This document shows, one piece after another, positions 28,493 through 37,592 of a DNA stretch of 64,000 nt; position 1 is the first letter of the stretch; each line of letters opens with the position of its first letter. Below the pieces are notes generated by a model. The model was not told the origin of the DNA. It did not search any database and saw nothing but the letters and a program-made list of their open reading frames with translations. Source of the stretch: Dongia sedimenti (lineage in GTDB: Bacteria; Pseudomonadota; Alphaproteobacteria; Dongiales; Dongiaceae); NCBI GenBank assembly GCA_030715195.1, contig JAUYVI010000006.1, positions 558,001 to 622,000 on the forward strand. The letters run 5' to 3'. The position numbers and the translations under genes are program-made.

Positions 28493-28849
28493 ATGCGGAT
28501 CAGTGCGAAACAGATTCTCGGCGCAGCGGCAGTCTCGATCGCGGCCTTGCTTGGCGCCTGCGCCGGCCGCCCGGCGGCGCCGGTCCAGGTCAACCAGGCC
28601 GACGACGTCGACAAGTCCTGCCATGAGCTGATGCAGGAGCTGAACCACAACGACTATCGGATGGCGCGCCTGGTCCGCGAGAGCAACCACGTGAAGGCGG
28701 GAAATGCCGATGTCGCGGCGGGCGATGCCTTCTTCTTCCCGCCGGTCCTGGTCGCCTATGACAAGGGCAAGGCCCAGAACATCGAGCTCCGGTCACTGCA
28801 AGAGCGGAACAAGAAACTGACGCAGCTCGCCGTCGATAAGGATTGCTGA
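28493..28849 (+). CDS. Predicted lipoprotein, second of a paralogous pair
   Basis: A 118-residue lipoprotein with lipobox LLGAC (Cys about residue 23). The mature part matches the upstream gene in outline: an early Cys (KSCHEL), FFFPPVLVAYDKG, then ELRSLQERNKKLTQLAVDKDC with a terminal Cys. The conserved first and last cysteines suggest an intramolecular disulfide bracketing a helical hairpin. It is followed by 196 bases with no gene before the Cache-like protein. Function unknown. Confidence 0.75.
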   Translation: MRISAKQILGAAAVSIAALLGACAGRPAAPVQVNQADDVDKSCHELMQELNHNDYRMARLVRESNHVKAGNADVAAGDAFFFPPVLVAYDKGKAQNIELRSLQERNKKLTQLAVDKDC

Positions 28850-29045
28850 TTTCGGTCATATTTCCGTCCGAACGCAGCGGCTAATAGTCCCAGCCGGGTC
28901 GATCTGTTCCGATAGATTCGCTGCTGATTCCGTATATCAGGCGGATCCCAGGCAAAGTTTAATCTCTTCTTAGGCTTCGTTCCCTAGCCTTCGGCGATAC
29001 CGCGATCTTGTCGCGGCGCGAAGCGTAAAAGGGATCGAAGCCACC

Positions 29046-29759
29046 ATGGACTGTCTTGCGGCCGCGCGGCGGCACCCGCGCAAATCGATTTTGCTGTCGC
29101 TGACCTTGGCCTTCGCCGCCTCGGCGTTGCCCTGCTTCGCACAGGACGCCGCCACGACCCCGGCGCCCGCCGTAGCACCAGCTCAGCCCGCCGAACCGAC
29201 CCAGGCCGCGTCGAAGCCGACGCCGCCGGATGCCGCCAAGCTGATCACGCCCAAGGTCGTCGCCGAGGTGAAGAAATTGCTGGCGCAGCCGGTCACCGTG
29301 ATCTCGATCGGCGCCAGCAACGACGCGCATGGCAACATCGACCAGGCCGGCATCGACAAGCTCGACGGCGAATGGAAGTCGGAGAGCAAAGTCGACAAGC
29401 AGCCGCTGATTGCCGAGATGCTGTCGAGCCCGCTCTCCAATTACCTGCTCTATCTTCAGGCCCAGTCCGCCGGGCTCTACACCGAGATGTTCGTGATGGA
29501 CAACAAGGGCCTCAATGTCGGCCAGAGCTCGGTGACCTCCGATTACTGGCAGGGTGACGAGGCCAAGTATCAGAAGACCTTCCAGGTCGGTCCCGACGCC
29601 GTCTTTATCGACGAGGCGGAGTTCAACGACGACAGTAAGACCTGGCGCGCGCAATTGAACTTCACCCTGGTCGATCCGCAGTCCGGCAAGCCGATCGGTG
29701 CCGCGACCATCGAGATGAACCTCACCGAGCTTGAGCGCCGCCAGGCGCAGGCGCTGTAA
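29046..29759 (+). CDS. Periplasmic Cache/PDC-like sensor protein encoded beside a chemoreceptor
   Basis: A 237-residue exported protein: signal peptide to about residue 33 (ALPCFAQ), an Ala/Pro-rich linker (35-60), then a PAS-like Cache domain. The Cache features are a long N-terminal helix, LYTEMFVMDNKGLNVGQSS, DYWQGDEAKYQKTF and the final strand IGAATIEMNL, as in extracellular sensor modules that normally sit inside receptors. No membrane anchor follows it. The chemoreceptor gene begins 24 bases downstream and has only a short helical sensor region, so this soluble protein probably binds the ligand and docks on that receptor. The docking is inference. Confidence 0.75.
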   Translation: MDCLAAARRHPRKSILLSLTLAFAASALPCFAQDAATTPAPAVAPAQPAEPTQAASKPTPPDAAKLITPKVVAEVKKLLAQPVTVISIGASNDAHGNIDQAGIDKLDGEWKSESKVDKQPLIAEMLSSPLSNYLLYLQAQSAGLYTEMFVMDNKGLNVGQSSVTSDYWQGDEAKYQKTFQVGPDAVFIDEAEFNDDSKTWRAQLNFTLVDPQSGKPIGAATIEMNLTELERRQAQAL

Positions 29760-29783
29760 GCGGCCGATACGGAGATCCGACAG

Positions 29784-31469
29784 ATGAACGCGTTCCAGAA
29801 CATGAAACTCTCCGGAAAGCTCGGTGTCTGCTTTGCCGCGATCCTGGTGGTCATCATCGCTGTCGGTGCGGTGAGCAGCCTGCAGAACAGCATCATTCGC
29901 GGTGCGAGCGAACAGACCCGGCGGACCGCCGAGGACGGCGTCCTGCTCCAGAACGTCACCGAGAAGGTTACCGCGCTGCAATGGGCCATCGGCGAAATGC
30001 TCGTCACCGGCAGTGCCGTCTACAAGCAAGCCTATCTCGACGGCGGCAAGGTCTATGAGGAGGCGCTCGCCAAGGCGAAGGAAGCGGTCGCCGACGACGC
30101 CACCCTCACCAAATCGCTGGTGGAGGCCGAAACCGCGATCGCCGATTGGCGCAAGAACACCGCCGATCACCAAGTCGATCTGATGGACAACCCGGCCACG
30201 GTCAACGAGGCGCGCGCCATCGAGCTGACCGGCGTCGGTGCCCGATTGAACACCGCCCTGCAGAAGTTCTCCGCCGAGGTGCATCAGTATCAGGGCTCGC
30301 TGACCGATGCCCGCTTCAATGAACAGAGCTCGGCCATCAACCTGACGCTGACCGTGACCGTCGCCGGCGCCGCGCTCAGCCTGCTGATTGCGGTTGCCTC
30401 GGGCGTGCTGCTGTCGCGCGGCGTCGCCCGCCCGATCGTGCTTTTGAACGGCACCATGCAGAGCCTCGCCCAGGGCAATCTCCTGACCGAGGTGCCGGTC
30501 TCCGCGCGCCGCGACGAGGTCGGCCAGATGGCAAAGACCGTCCTTGTCTTCAAGGAAAGCATGCAGCGGAACGAGGAGCTCCGCCAGGCCAGCGAAGCCG
30601 AACAGCGCGACCGCGAGCAGCGTGCCGAGCACATGATGAACCTCACCCGCACCTTCGACGAGCAGGTGAAGGGGATGGTCCAGGCGCTGGCCGATGCCGC
30701 CCACGGCATGGAGCGGACCGCGGTCGATCTCACCAAGACCGCCGACGTCTCGGCCGCGGAATCCCAGACCGTCGCCGCCGCCGCCCAGGAGGCGCAGGCC
30801 GGCGTCGAGACCGTCGCGAGTGCATCGGAAGAGCTCTCGGCCTCGATCTCCGAGATCAGCCGCCAGGTCACCAACCAGGCGACCCTCGCCCAGACCTCGG
30901 TCAACTCCATCGAGGCGACCAGCCGGAGTGTTGCCGAGCTGAGCGAAGCCTCGCAGAAGATCGGCGAGGTGGTGCGTCTCATCAACGAGATCGCCGAGCA
31001 GACCAACCTCCTGGCCTTGAACGCGACGATCGAGGCAGCGCGCGCCGGGGAGGCCGGCAAGGGCTTCGCGGTGGTCGCTTCCGAAGTGAAGAACCTCGCC
31101 AACCAGACCGCCAAGGCGACCGAGGAGATCGGCGCCCAGGTCGGTGGCATCCAGGCCACCACCAAGGGGACGGTCGAGAGCATCGCCGCGGTCGGCGGCC
31201 AGGTGCGGCAGATGAACGACATCTCCTCCGCGGTCGCCGCCGCGGTCGAGGAGCAGAACGCGGCCACCCAGGAGATCTCCCGCAACGTCCAACAGGCCTC
31301 CGAAGGCACCAAGGGCGTCACGCATTCGATCGAGCTGGTCAGTTCCGAAGTCGCCAAGACCCGCGCCGCCGCCCAGTCGGTCATGGAAGCCGCCAAGCAG
31401 ATGCTCGGCGAATCCGAGGGGCTGAAGACGTATATCGATAGCTTCCTGAACGAAGTGCGGGCGGTTTAG
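29784..31469 (+). CDS. Methyl-accepting chemotaxis protein
   Basis: A 561-residue transmembrane chemoreceptor. TM1 is about residues 14-34, a helical periplasmic region runs 35-185, TM2 is about 186-207, HAMP about 208-262, and the signalling domain follows with the conserved hairpin tip [20 protein letters not shown] near residue 401. Coiled-coil heptads flank the tip. The C-terminus lacks the CheR-tethering NWETF-type pentapeptide. It follows the soluble Cache-like gene in one operon. No che genes are in the window, so it must work with a distant signalling cluster. Confidence 0.93.
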   Translation: MNAFQNMKLSGKLGVCFAAILVVIIAVGAVSSLQNSIIRGASEQTRRTAEDGVLLQNVTEKVTALQWAIGEMLVTGSAVYKQAYLDGGKVYEEALAKAKEAVADDATLTKSLVEAETAIADWRKNTADHQVDLMDNPATVNEARAIELTGVGARLNTALQKFSAEVHQYQGSLTDARFNEQSSAINLTLTVTVAGAALSLLIAVASGVLLSRGVARPIVLLNGTMQSLAQGNLLTEVPVSARRDEVGQMAKTVLVFKESMQRNEELRQASEAEQRDREQRAEHMMNLTRTFDEQVKGMVQALADAAHGMERTAVDLTKTADVSAAESQTVAAAAQEAQAGVETVASASEELSASISEISRQVTNQATLAQTSVNSIEATSRSVAELSEASQKIGEVVRLINEIAEQTNLLALNATIEAARAGEAGKGFAVVASEVKNLANQTAKATEEIGAQVGGIQATTKGTVESIAAVGGQVRQMNDISSAVAAAVEEQNAATQEISRNVQQASEGTKGVTHSIELVSSEVAKTRAAAQSVMEAAKQMLGESEGLKTYIDSFLNEVRAV

Positions 31470-31580
31470 GTTTGGAGCCCGGGCCGGCGGGTTTCCCCAG
31501 AGCATCCACCCCTTGACCGCCACCATCATTCAGCGGCAAATCTGACCCGCTGAATCCTTGCCCTTCCTTTTGGCGGTCCC

Positions 31581-34500
31581 ATGATTCTCGACCAGGATCC
31601 GGGTCAACCCGGTCCGCTGCGCCGCAGCCTGCGGGCGCTCTACCGCGCCGACGAGACCGAAGTCGTCGAGCGCCTCCTGAAAGAAGCCGAGCTCCCCCCG
31701 GAGATGCAGGACCGCATCGCCGCCCGCGCGCGCAAGCTGGTGGATTCGGTCCGCGCCAACCGGGTCGGCGCTGGCGGCATCGACGCCTTCATGCATGCCT
31801 ATGAGCTTTCCAGCCGCGAGGGCGTGGTGCTGATGTGCCTGGCCGAGGCCTTGCTGCGCATTCCCGATGCGGAGACCGCCAACCAGCTGATCCGCGACAA
31901 GCTGCGCGAGGCCGACTTCAAGCAGCATCTCGGCGAATCGGATTCGCTTTTCGTCAACGCCTCGACCTGGGCCCTGATGCTGACCGGCCGCATCCTGAAG
32001 CTCGACGAAGGCGGCACCGACCTCGGCGGCATCCTGAAGCGCCTGGTCACCCGCAGCGGCGAGCCGGTGATCCGCCAGGCGGTCACCCAGGCGATGAAGA
32101 TCCTCGGGCGCCAGTTCGTCATGGGCCGCACCATCGACGAGGCACTGGAGCGGGCCGAGGCGACCGAAGCCCGCGGCTATCGCTATTCCTACGACATGCT
32201 GGGCGAGGCGGCGCGCACCGCCGCCGACGCCCGGCGCTATTTCGAGTCCTACGACAAGGCCATTGCCGCGATCGGCAAGGCTTCCGCCGGCAAGGGACCG
32301 GTCAAGGGCCCCGGCATCTCGATCAAGCTCTCGGCCTTGCATCCGCGCTATGAGTTCGCGCATCGTCAGCGCGTGATGGGCGAGCTGGTGCCGCGCATCG
32401 TCACCTTGGCGCAGGCGGCCAAGCGCTTCGACATCGGCTTCACCATCGATGCCGAGGAGGCCGACCGCCTCGACCTTTCCCTGGACGTGATCGAAGCGGT
32501 CTCCGCCGATCCGAGCCTCGCCGGCTGGAACGGCCTCGGCCTCGCGATTCAAGGCTATCAGAAGCGCTGCTCGGCGCTGATCGACTGGCTGGGCGACATG
32601 GCGCGGCGCCACAAGCGCCGCCTCATGGTGCGGCTGGTCAAGGGCGCCTATTGGGACAGCGAGATCAAGAACTCCCAGGAGCGCGGCCTTGCCGGCTATC
32701 CGGTCTTCACCCGCAAGGCGACCACCGACGTCTCCTACATCGCCTGCGCGAAGAAACTGCTGGCCGACGAGCAAGCCTTCTTCCCGCAATTCGCCACCCA
32801 CAACGCGCACAGCCTCTCGGCGGTGATCGAGATGGCGGGCGGCGAGGCGGCGGCGCGCGAGAAGCTGGAGTTCCAGCGCCTGCACGGCATGGGCGAGCCG
32901 CTCTACGAGCAGGTCGTGCCCGCCGAGACGATGGGCATCGCCGCGCGCATCTATGCGCCGGTCGGCAGCCACGAGGACCTGCTCGCCTATCTGGTGCGAC
33001 GCCTGCTGGAGAACGGCGCCAATACCTCCTTCGTGAACCGCATCGTCGATGAGAAGGCGCCGCTGGACGAGATCGTCGCCGATCCCATCGCCAAGGTGCG
33101 CAAGCTGCCGCAAAAGCCGCACCCGGGCATCCCGCTGCCTTCCGATATCTATGGATTGGAGCGCCGTAATTCCCAGGGCATTGATCTCACCGATCTCGAC
33201 GCCCTGGTGCCGCTCAAAGCCGAGATCGAATCCGCCGCCGAGCGCAATTGGAAGACCGCGCCGATCATCGGCGGCCATCCGACCGGCGGGGAAGGCGAGG
33301 CCCTGCGCAATCCCGCCGACCTCCGCCAGACCGTCGGCCGGGTGGTCAATGCGACGGCAAAGGACGTCGACACCGCGATCGCCCGCGCCGTTCGCGCCTT
33401 CCCCGATTGGGCCGCAACGCCCGCCCAGGAGCGTGCCGCCTGTCTCGAACGCGCCGCCGACCTGCTGGAGGCCGAGCGCGGCGCGGTGATGGCGCTCTGC
33501 ATCCGCGAGGCCGGCAAGACGCTGATGGATGCGCTGGCCGAGCTGCGCGAGGCGGTCGATTTCTGCCGCTACTACGCCGCGCGCTGCCGCGAGGATTTCG
33601 GCAAACCCATGTTAATGCCGGGGCCGACCGGCGAACGCAACCAACTGGCACTCCACGGCCGTGGCGTCTTCGCCTGCATCAGCCCCTGGAATTTCCCGCT
33701 GGCGATCTTCATGGGCCAGGTGACGGCGGCCCTCGCCGCCGGCAATTGCGTCATCGCCAAGCCCGCCGAGCAGACACCGCTCATCGCCGGGCTGGCCGTC
33801 GCGATCCTGCACCGCGCCGGCGTGCCCGGCGACGTGCTGCATCTCCTGCCCGGCGACGGCGCCGCGGTCGGCGCACCCCTGGTCGCCGATCCGCGCATCG
33901 CCGGCGTCGCCTTCACCGGCTCGACCGAGACCGCACGGGCCATCAACCGCGTGCTCGCCGCCAAGGACGGTCCGATCGTGCCGCTGATCGCCGAGACCGG
34001 CGGGCAGAACGCCCTCATCGTCGATTCCTCGGCGCTGCCCGAGCAGGTGGTGCGCGACACCGTCGTCTCCGGCTTCCAGAGCGCCGGCCAGCGCTGCTCG
34101 GCCCTGCGTGTCCTGTTCGTTCAACAGGACATCGCGCCGAAGCTGACCGAGATGCTGGCCGGCGCCATGGCGGAATTGAAGGTCGGCGATCCCGCCTTGC
34201 TCTCGACCGATGTCGGCCCGGTGATCGACAAGGACGCGAAGGAGATGCTGGAGCGGCACGCCGCCCGCATGGCGCGCGAGGGCCAGCTGATCCACGAAAC
34301 GAAACTCAGCGCCGACTGCCAGCTCGGCTATTTCTTCGCCCCGCGCGCCTACAAGATCGACTCCCTGGCGCGGCTCGAGCGCGAAGTGTTCGGCCCGATC
34401 CTGCATGTGGTCGCCTTCGCCGGCGACCGCCTGGATGAAGTGATCGAGGCGATCAACAAAACCGGCTACGGCCTGACGCTGGGCATCCACAGCCGCATCG

Positions 34501-34742
34501 ACAGCAAGGCCGAGTACATCGTCAACCGCCTCCGGGTCGGCAACGCCTATGTCAACCGCAACATGATCGGCGCGGTGGTCGGCGTGCAGCCGTTCGGCGG
34601 CGAAGGCCTCTCCGGCACCGGCCCCAAGGCCGGCGGCCCGCGCTATCTGCACCGTTTCGCGACCGAACGCACGCTCTCGGTGGACACGACGGCTTCAGGC
34701 GGCAATGCGTCACTGCTCAGTTTGAATGAGGAATCCGCCTGA
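31581..34742 (+). CDS. putA: Bifunctional proline dehydrogenase / L-glutamate gamma-semialdehyde dehydrogenase
   Basis: Oxidises proline to glutamate in two steps at the inner face of the membrane. The 1053-residue protein is the short form of PutA: an FAD-dependent proline dehydrogenase barrel (about residues 100-470; KGAYWDSEIKNSQERGLAGY, ATHNAHS) and an aldehyde dehydrogenase domain (about 510-1035; ISPWNFPLAIFMGQ, catalytic Glu in IAETGGQNA, catalytic Cys in SAGQRCSALR). The N-terminal ribbon-helix-helix DNA-binding domain of autoregulatory PutA is absent, so it is an enzyme only and regulation lies elsewhere. It is convergent with an ABC transporter operon. Confidence 0.96.
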   Translation: MILDQDPGQPGPLRRSLRALYRADETEVVERLLKEAELPPEMQDRIAARARKLVDSVRANRVGAGGIDAFMHAYELSSREGVVLMCLAEALLRIPDAETANQLIRDKLREADFKQHLGESDSLFVNASTWALMLTGRILKLDEGGTDLGGILKRLVTRSGEPVIRQAVTQAMKILGRQFVMGRTIDEALERAEATEARGYRYSYDMLGEAARTAADARRYFESYDKAIAAIGKASAGKGPVKGPGISIKLSALHPRYEFAHRQRVMGELVPRIVTLAQAAKRFDIGFTIDAEEADRLDLSLDVIEAVSADPSLAGWNGLGLAIQGYQKRCSALIDWLGDMARRHKRRLMVRLVKGAYWDSEIKNSQERGLAGYPVFTRKATTDVSYIACAKKLLADEQAFFPQFATHNAHSLSAVIEMAGGEAAAREKLEFQRLHGMGEPLYEQVVPAETMGIAARIYAPVGSHEDLLAYLVRRLLENGANTSFVNRIVDEKAPLDEIVADPIAKVRKLPQKPHPGIPLPSDIYGLERRNSQGIDLTDLDALVPLKAEIESAAERNWKTAPIIGGHPTGGEGEALRNPADLRQTVGRVVNATAKDVDTAIARAVRAFPDWAATPAQERAACLERAADLLEAERGAVMALCIREAGKTLMDALAELREAVDFCRYYAARCREDFGKPMLMPGPTGERNQLALHGRGVFACISPWNFPLAIFMGQVTAALAAGNCVIAKPAEQTPLIAGLAVAILHRAGVPGDVLHLLPGDGAAVGAPLVADPRIAGVAFTGSTETARAINRVLAAKDGPIVPLIAETGGQNALIVDSSALPEQVVRDTVVSGFQSAGQRCSALRVLFVQQDIAPKLTEMLAGAMAELKVGDPALLSTDVGPVIDKDAKEMLERHAARMAREGQLIHETKLSADCQLGYFFAPRAYKIDSLARLEREVFGPILHVVAFAGDRLDEVIEAINKTGYGLTLGIHSRIDSKAEYIVNRLRVGNAYVNRNMIGAVVGVQPFGGEGLSGTGPKAGGPRYLHRFATERTLSVDTTASGGNASLLSLNEESA

Positions 34743-34772
34743 TGTCTGACGCTGATCGGTAGTCAGACGTCA
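34740..34772. terminator. Inverted repeat spanning both convergent stop codons, candidate bidirectional terminator
   Basis: Left arm 34740-34750 pairs with right arm 34762-34772 over 11 positions with one G-T pair, leaving an 11-base loop. The left arm contains the putA TGA and the right arm contains the TGA of the ABC ATPase gene on the other strand. The placement between convergent genes fits transcription termination in both directions, but neither side has a T-tract. Confidence 0.5.
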
Positions 34773-35564
34773 GCCCAGGAGCAGGCTGTCATCGGCCAGG
34801 GTCTCGCCGCGCTGGCGGGCGAAGAGGGCGAGCAGATCGGGGACATCGAGGCCGTTGCGCGTATCGCCGGCCACGTCGAGGACGACACGCCCTTCATGCA
34901 GCATCAGCGTGCGCGCGCCGTAGTCGAGCGCCTGGCGCATCGAGTGGGTCACCATCAGCGCGGTCAGCCCCTGGTCCTCGACGATCCGACGTGTGAGGTC
35001 GAGCACGAACTCCGCGGTCTTCGGATCGAGGGCCGCGGTGTGCTCGTCGAGCAGCAGGATCTTCATCGGTTGCAGGGTGGCCATCAGCAGGCTCACCGCC
35101 TGCCGCTGGCCGCCGGACAGCAGGCCCATGCGGTCGCCGAGCCGGTTCTCGAGGCCGAGTCCGAGCCGGCGCAAGTGGTCGCGGAAGGCCGCGCGCCGCC
35201 CGCGGTCGACCGCCAGGGCGAAGCCGCGGCGCGTGCCCCGCGTGGCCGCCAGCGCCAGGTTCTCCTCGATGCTGAGATCGGCGCAGCTGCCGGCGAGCGG
35301 GTCCTGGAACACGCGGGCGACCAAGGCGGCGCGGCGTGGTGCCGGCCAGCCCGTCACATCCTGGCCGTCGATGAGGACGCGGCCTTGCGTCACCGCGGCG
35401 TCGCCGGTCAGCACGTTGAGCAGCGTCGACTTGCCGGCGCCGTTGGAGCCGATCACGGTCACGAACTGGCCTTCCGGAATGGCGAGGTCGAGACCGCGCA
35501 AGGCCGGCGTTTCCATGGGCGTGCCGCGATTGAAAGTCACGGCGACGTTCGCGACCTCGATCAC
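34770..35564 (-). CDS. ABC transporter ATP-binding protein
   Basis: A 264-residue ATPase. Walker A is GSNGAGKST (about residues 39-47), the signature LSGGQRQAVSLLMA is near 145-158, and Walker B is ILLLDEH followed by ALDPKTA; the His switch is in VTHSM. The DEH variant is typical of ATPases paired with the TrpXY-like importers that use the DUF534-type substrate-binding proteins. The start overlaps the stop of the permease gene by four bases. Last gene of a three-gene importer operon. Confidence 0.92.
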   Translation of the reverse strand: MIEVANVAVTFNRGTPMETPALRGLDLAIPEGQFVTVIGSNGAGKSTLLNVLTGDAAVTQGRVLIDGQDVTGWPAPRRAALVARVFQDPLAGSCADLSIEENLALAATRGTRRGFALAVDRGRRAAFRDHLRRLGLGLENRLGDRMGLLSGGQRQAVSLLMATLQPMKILLLDEHTAALDPKTAEFVLDLTRRIVEDQGLTALMVTHSMRQALDYGARTLMLHEGRVVLDVAGDTRNGLDVPDLLALFARQRGETLADDSLLLG

Positions 35565-36463
35565 GGCCGTTTCCTTCCGGCGATCATGGCGCGCAGGGGA
35601 TTGCGCGCACCGGGCAGGATCAGCGCGACCGCGACCAGAACCGCCGTCACCAGATTGAGGTCGGAGGCATTGAGGCCGAGGAACGAAGCGTTGAGTGCCA
35701 GCGCCACGGCCAGCCGGTAGATCACCGATCCGGCGATGCAGCCGAGGATCCAGACGGTGAGCGCACGCGCGCGGAAGATGGCTTCTCCGAGGATCACGGC
35801 GGCGAGCCCGACCACGATCGTACCGGTGCCGATGGTCACGTCGGCGAAACCGTTCATCTGCGCGAACAGGGCTCCGGCCAACGCCACCAGCGCGTTGCTG
35901 ATCGCCATGCCGACATAGGTCGCGGCCTGGGTGTCGACGCCCTGGGCGCGGGCCATCCGCGGATTGCTGCCGGTCGCCCGCATCGCCAGCCCAGTGGCCG
36001 AGAGCAGGAAGCGGGTCAGCAGCAAGCCGACGACCAGCAGCACCACACCGGCGAACAGTGGCTTCAGAGTGAGGTTGGGCAGGCCGAGGCCTTGGAACGG
36101 CGACAGCACCGTGTCGCTGCCGATCAGCGCGACGTTGGGCCGGCCCATGATCCGCAGGTTGATCGAATAGAGCGCGATCATGGTGAGAATGCTGGCCAGC
36201 AGATGCAGGATGCCGAAACGCAGGTTGAGGAACGCGGTCAGCAGTCCGGCGAGCGCACCGGCGGCGATGGCGACCGCCGTGGCGGCATAGGGATCGACGC
36301 CATGGACGATCAGGGTGGCCGCAACCGCCGCACCCAGCGGGAAGCTGCCATCGACCGTCAGGTCGGGAAAGTTCAGCACCCGGAACGAGAGGAACACGCC
36401 CAGGGCGACGAGGCCGAACACGAGTCCGATCTCGATCGCGCCCAGAAAGGCAACGAGGCTCAT
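35561..36463 (-). CDS. ABC transporter permease, branched-chain/TrpY-like type
   Basis: A 300-residue inner-membrane permease of the BPD_transp_2 fold, with about nine hydrophobic helices. The N-terminal IEIGLVFGLVALGVFLSFRVLNFPDLTVDGSFPL is characteristic of the permeases that accompany DUF534 substrate-binding proteins. The segment RATGSNPRMARAQGVDT is the conserved cytoplasmic loop contacting the ATPase. It sits between the binding-protein and ATPase genes and overlaps the latter. The transported substrate is unknown; related systems carry aromatic amino acids. Confidence 0.9.
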   Translation of the reverse strand: MSLVAFLGAIEIGLVFGLVALGVFLSFRVLNFPDLTVDGSFPLGAAVAATLIVHGVDPYAATAVAIAAGALAGLLTAFLNLRFGILHLLASILTMIALYSINLRIMGRPNVALIGSDTVLSPFQGLGLPNLTLKPLFAGVVLLVVGLLLTRFLLSATGLAMRATGSNPRMARAQGVDTQAATYVGMAISNALVALAGALFAQMNGFADVTIGTGTIVVGLAAVILGEAIFRARALTVWILGCIAGSVIYRLAVALALNASFLGLNASDLNLVTAVLVAVALILPGARNPLRAMIAGRKRP

Positions 36464-36516
36464 GAGGACTCCACGGCCGGCACGCCGCTACGGCTTCGCG
36501 CCGGCCCGGTCGGGCG

Positions 36517-37491
36517 CTACTTCACGACTTCCTTGGCGCCGGCGATCAAGGATTCGGGGATGGTGATGCCCATCTTCTGCGCCGCGCCCGGGTTGACGAA
36601 CAGCTGGGTGATCTCGACGCCCTGCACCGCGATGTCGCCGGGCTTCTCGCCCTTCAGGATGCGGGCGACGATCTTGCCGGTCTGGCGGCCCACGTCATAG
36701 TAGTCGAAACCGACCGCCGCGATGGCGCCGCGCTTCACCGAATCGGTGTCGCCGGCAAAGACCGGGAGCTTGTTGTCGATGCCGACGCCGATCACGGCTT
36801 CCAGGGCCGACACGATCGTGTTGTCGGTCGGCACATAGATCACATCGACCTTGCCGACTAGGCTCTGGGCCGCCGCCTGCACGTCGGAGGATTTCGGCGC
36901 GGGCGCCTCGACGATCTCCATGCCCATGGGCGCCGCCTTCTCCTTCAGCAGGCTCACCAGCGTCACGGCATTCGCCTCGCCGGGGTTGAACGGCACGCCG
37001 ATCTTCTTGGCGCCCGGGACGATCTGGTGGATCAGGTCGAGATGCTTGGCGATCGGCGACAGGTCGCTCATGCCGGTCACGTTGCCGCCCGGCTTCTCCA
37101 GGTTGGCCACCAGCTTCGCCCCGAGCGGGTCGGTTACCGCCGTGAAGACGACCGGGATATCGGAGGTCGCGGAAATGACGGCCTGCGCCGACGGCGTCGA
37201 GATCGGCACGATCACGGTCGGGTTCTCACCGACCAGTTTCTGCGCGATCTGCACCGCCGTGCCCGGGTTGCCCTGGGCGCTCTCATAGGTGAACTTGAGG
37301 TTCTTGCCCTCCTCATAGCCGGCGGCCTTGAGTTCGTCCCGCACCCCGTCGCGGGCTGCATCGAGGGCCGGATGCTCGACGATGGCGGTGACCGCGACGA
37401 AGGCGTCGTCGGCGAAAGCCGGCGTGCCGAGACCGAGCATGCCCAACAACAGACCGGTGCCGGTGAGCAGGTGACGGCGCGAAAACTGCAT
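36517..37491 (-). CDS. ABC transporter substrate-binding protein (DUF534/TrpX-like)
   Basis: A 324-residue periplasmic binding protein. The start MQFSRRHLLTGTG has a twin arginine followed by a hydrophobic core, with cleavage after PAFA. The mature domain has AVTAIVEHPALDAARDGVRDELKAAGYEEGKNLKF, a hallmark of the ABC_sub_bind family, and later VFTAVTDPLGAKLVANL and YYDVGRQTGKIVARIL. ATG 37491 is chosen because GGGGGAGG lies seven bases upstream; the longer frame to 37572 would precede that signal. First gene of the importer operon, divergent from a TMADH-like flavoprotein. Confidence 0.92.
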   Translation of the reverse strand: MQFSRRHLLTGTGLLLGMLGLGTPAFADDAFVAVTAIVEHPALDAARDGVRDELKAAGYEEGKNLKFTYESAQGNPGTAVQIAQKLVGENPTVIVPISTPSAQAVISATSDIPVVFTAVTDPLGAKLVANLEKPGGNVTGMSDLSPIAKHLDLIHQIVPGAKKIGVPFNPGEANAVTLVSLLKEKAAPMGMEIVEAPAPKSSDVQAAAQSLVGKVDVIYVPTDNTIVSALEAVIGVGIDNKLPVFAGDTDSVKRGAIAAVGFDYYDVGRQTGKIVARILKGEKPGDIAVQGVEITQLFVNPGAAQKMGITIPESLIAGAKEVVK

Positions 37492-37592
37492 GGAATCCTC
37501 CCCCGAAATCGTGTTTCCGCGATACAAGACCAGCAGCACCCGGGGCGTCAAGCACCCTTGGGCCAAGAACACTGAACCGACAGGGAAGAACC

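Noticed and set aside
28959..31529. 856-codon open frame antisense to the Cache and chemoreceptor genes
   Set aside because: No recognisable motifs and opposite to two well-supported genes with signal peptide, HAMP and MCP tip.
31530..33278. 582-codon open frame antisense to putA
   Set aside because: Shadow of the proline dehydrogenase domain; no start signal or family motif.
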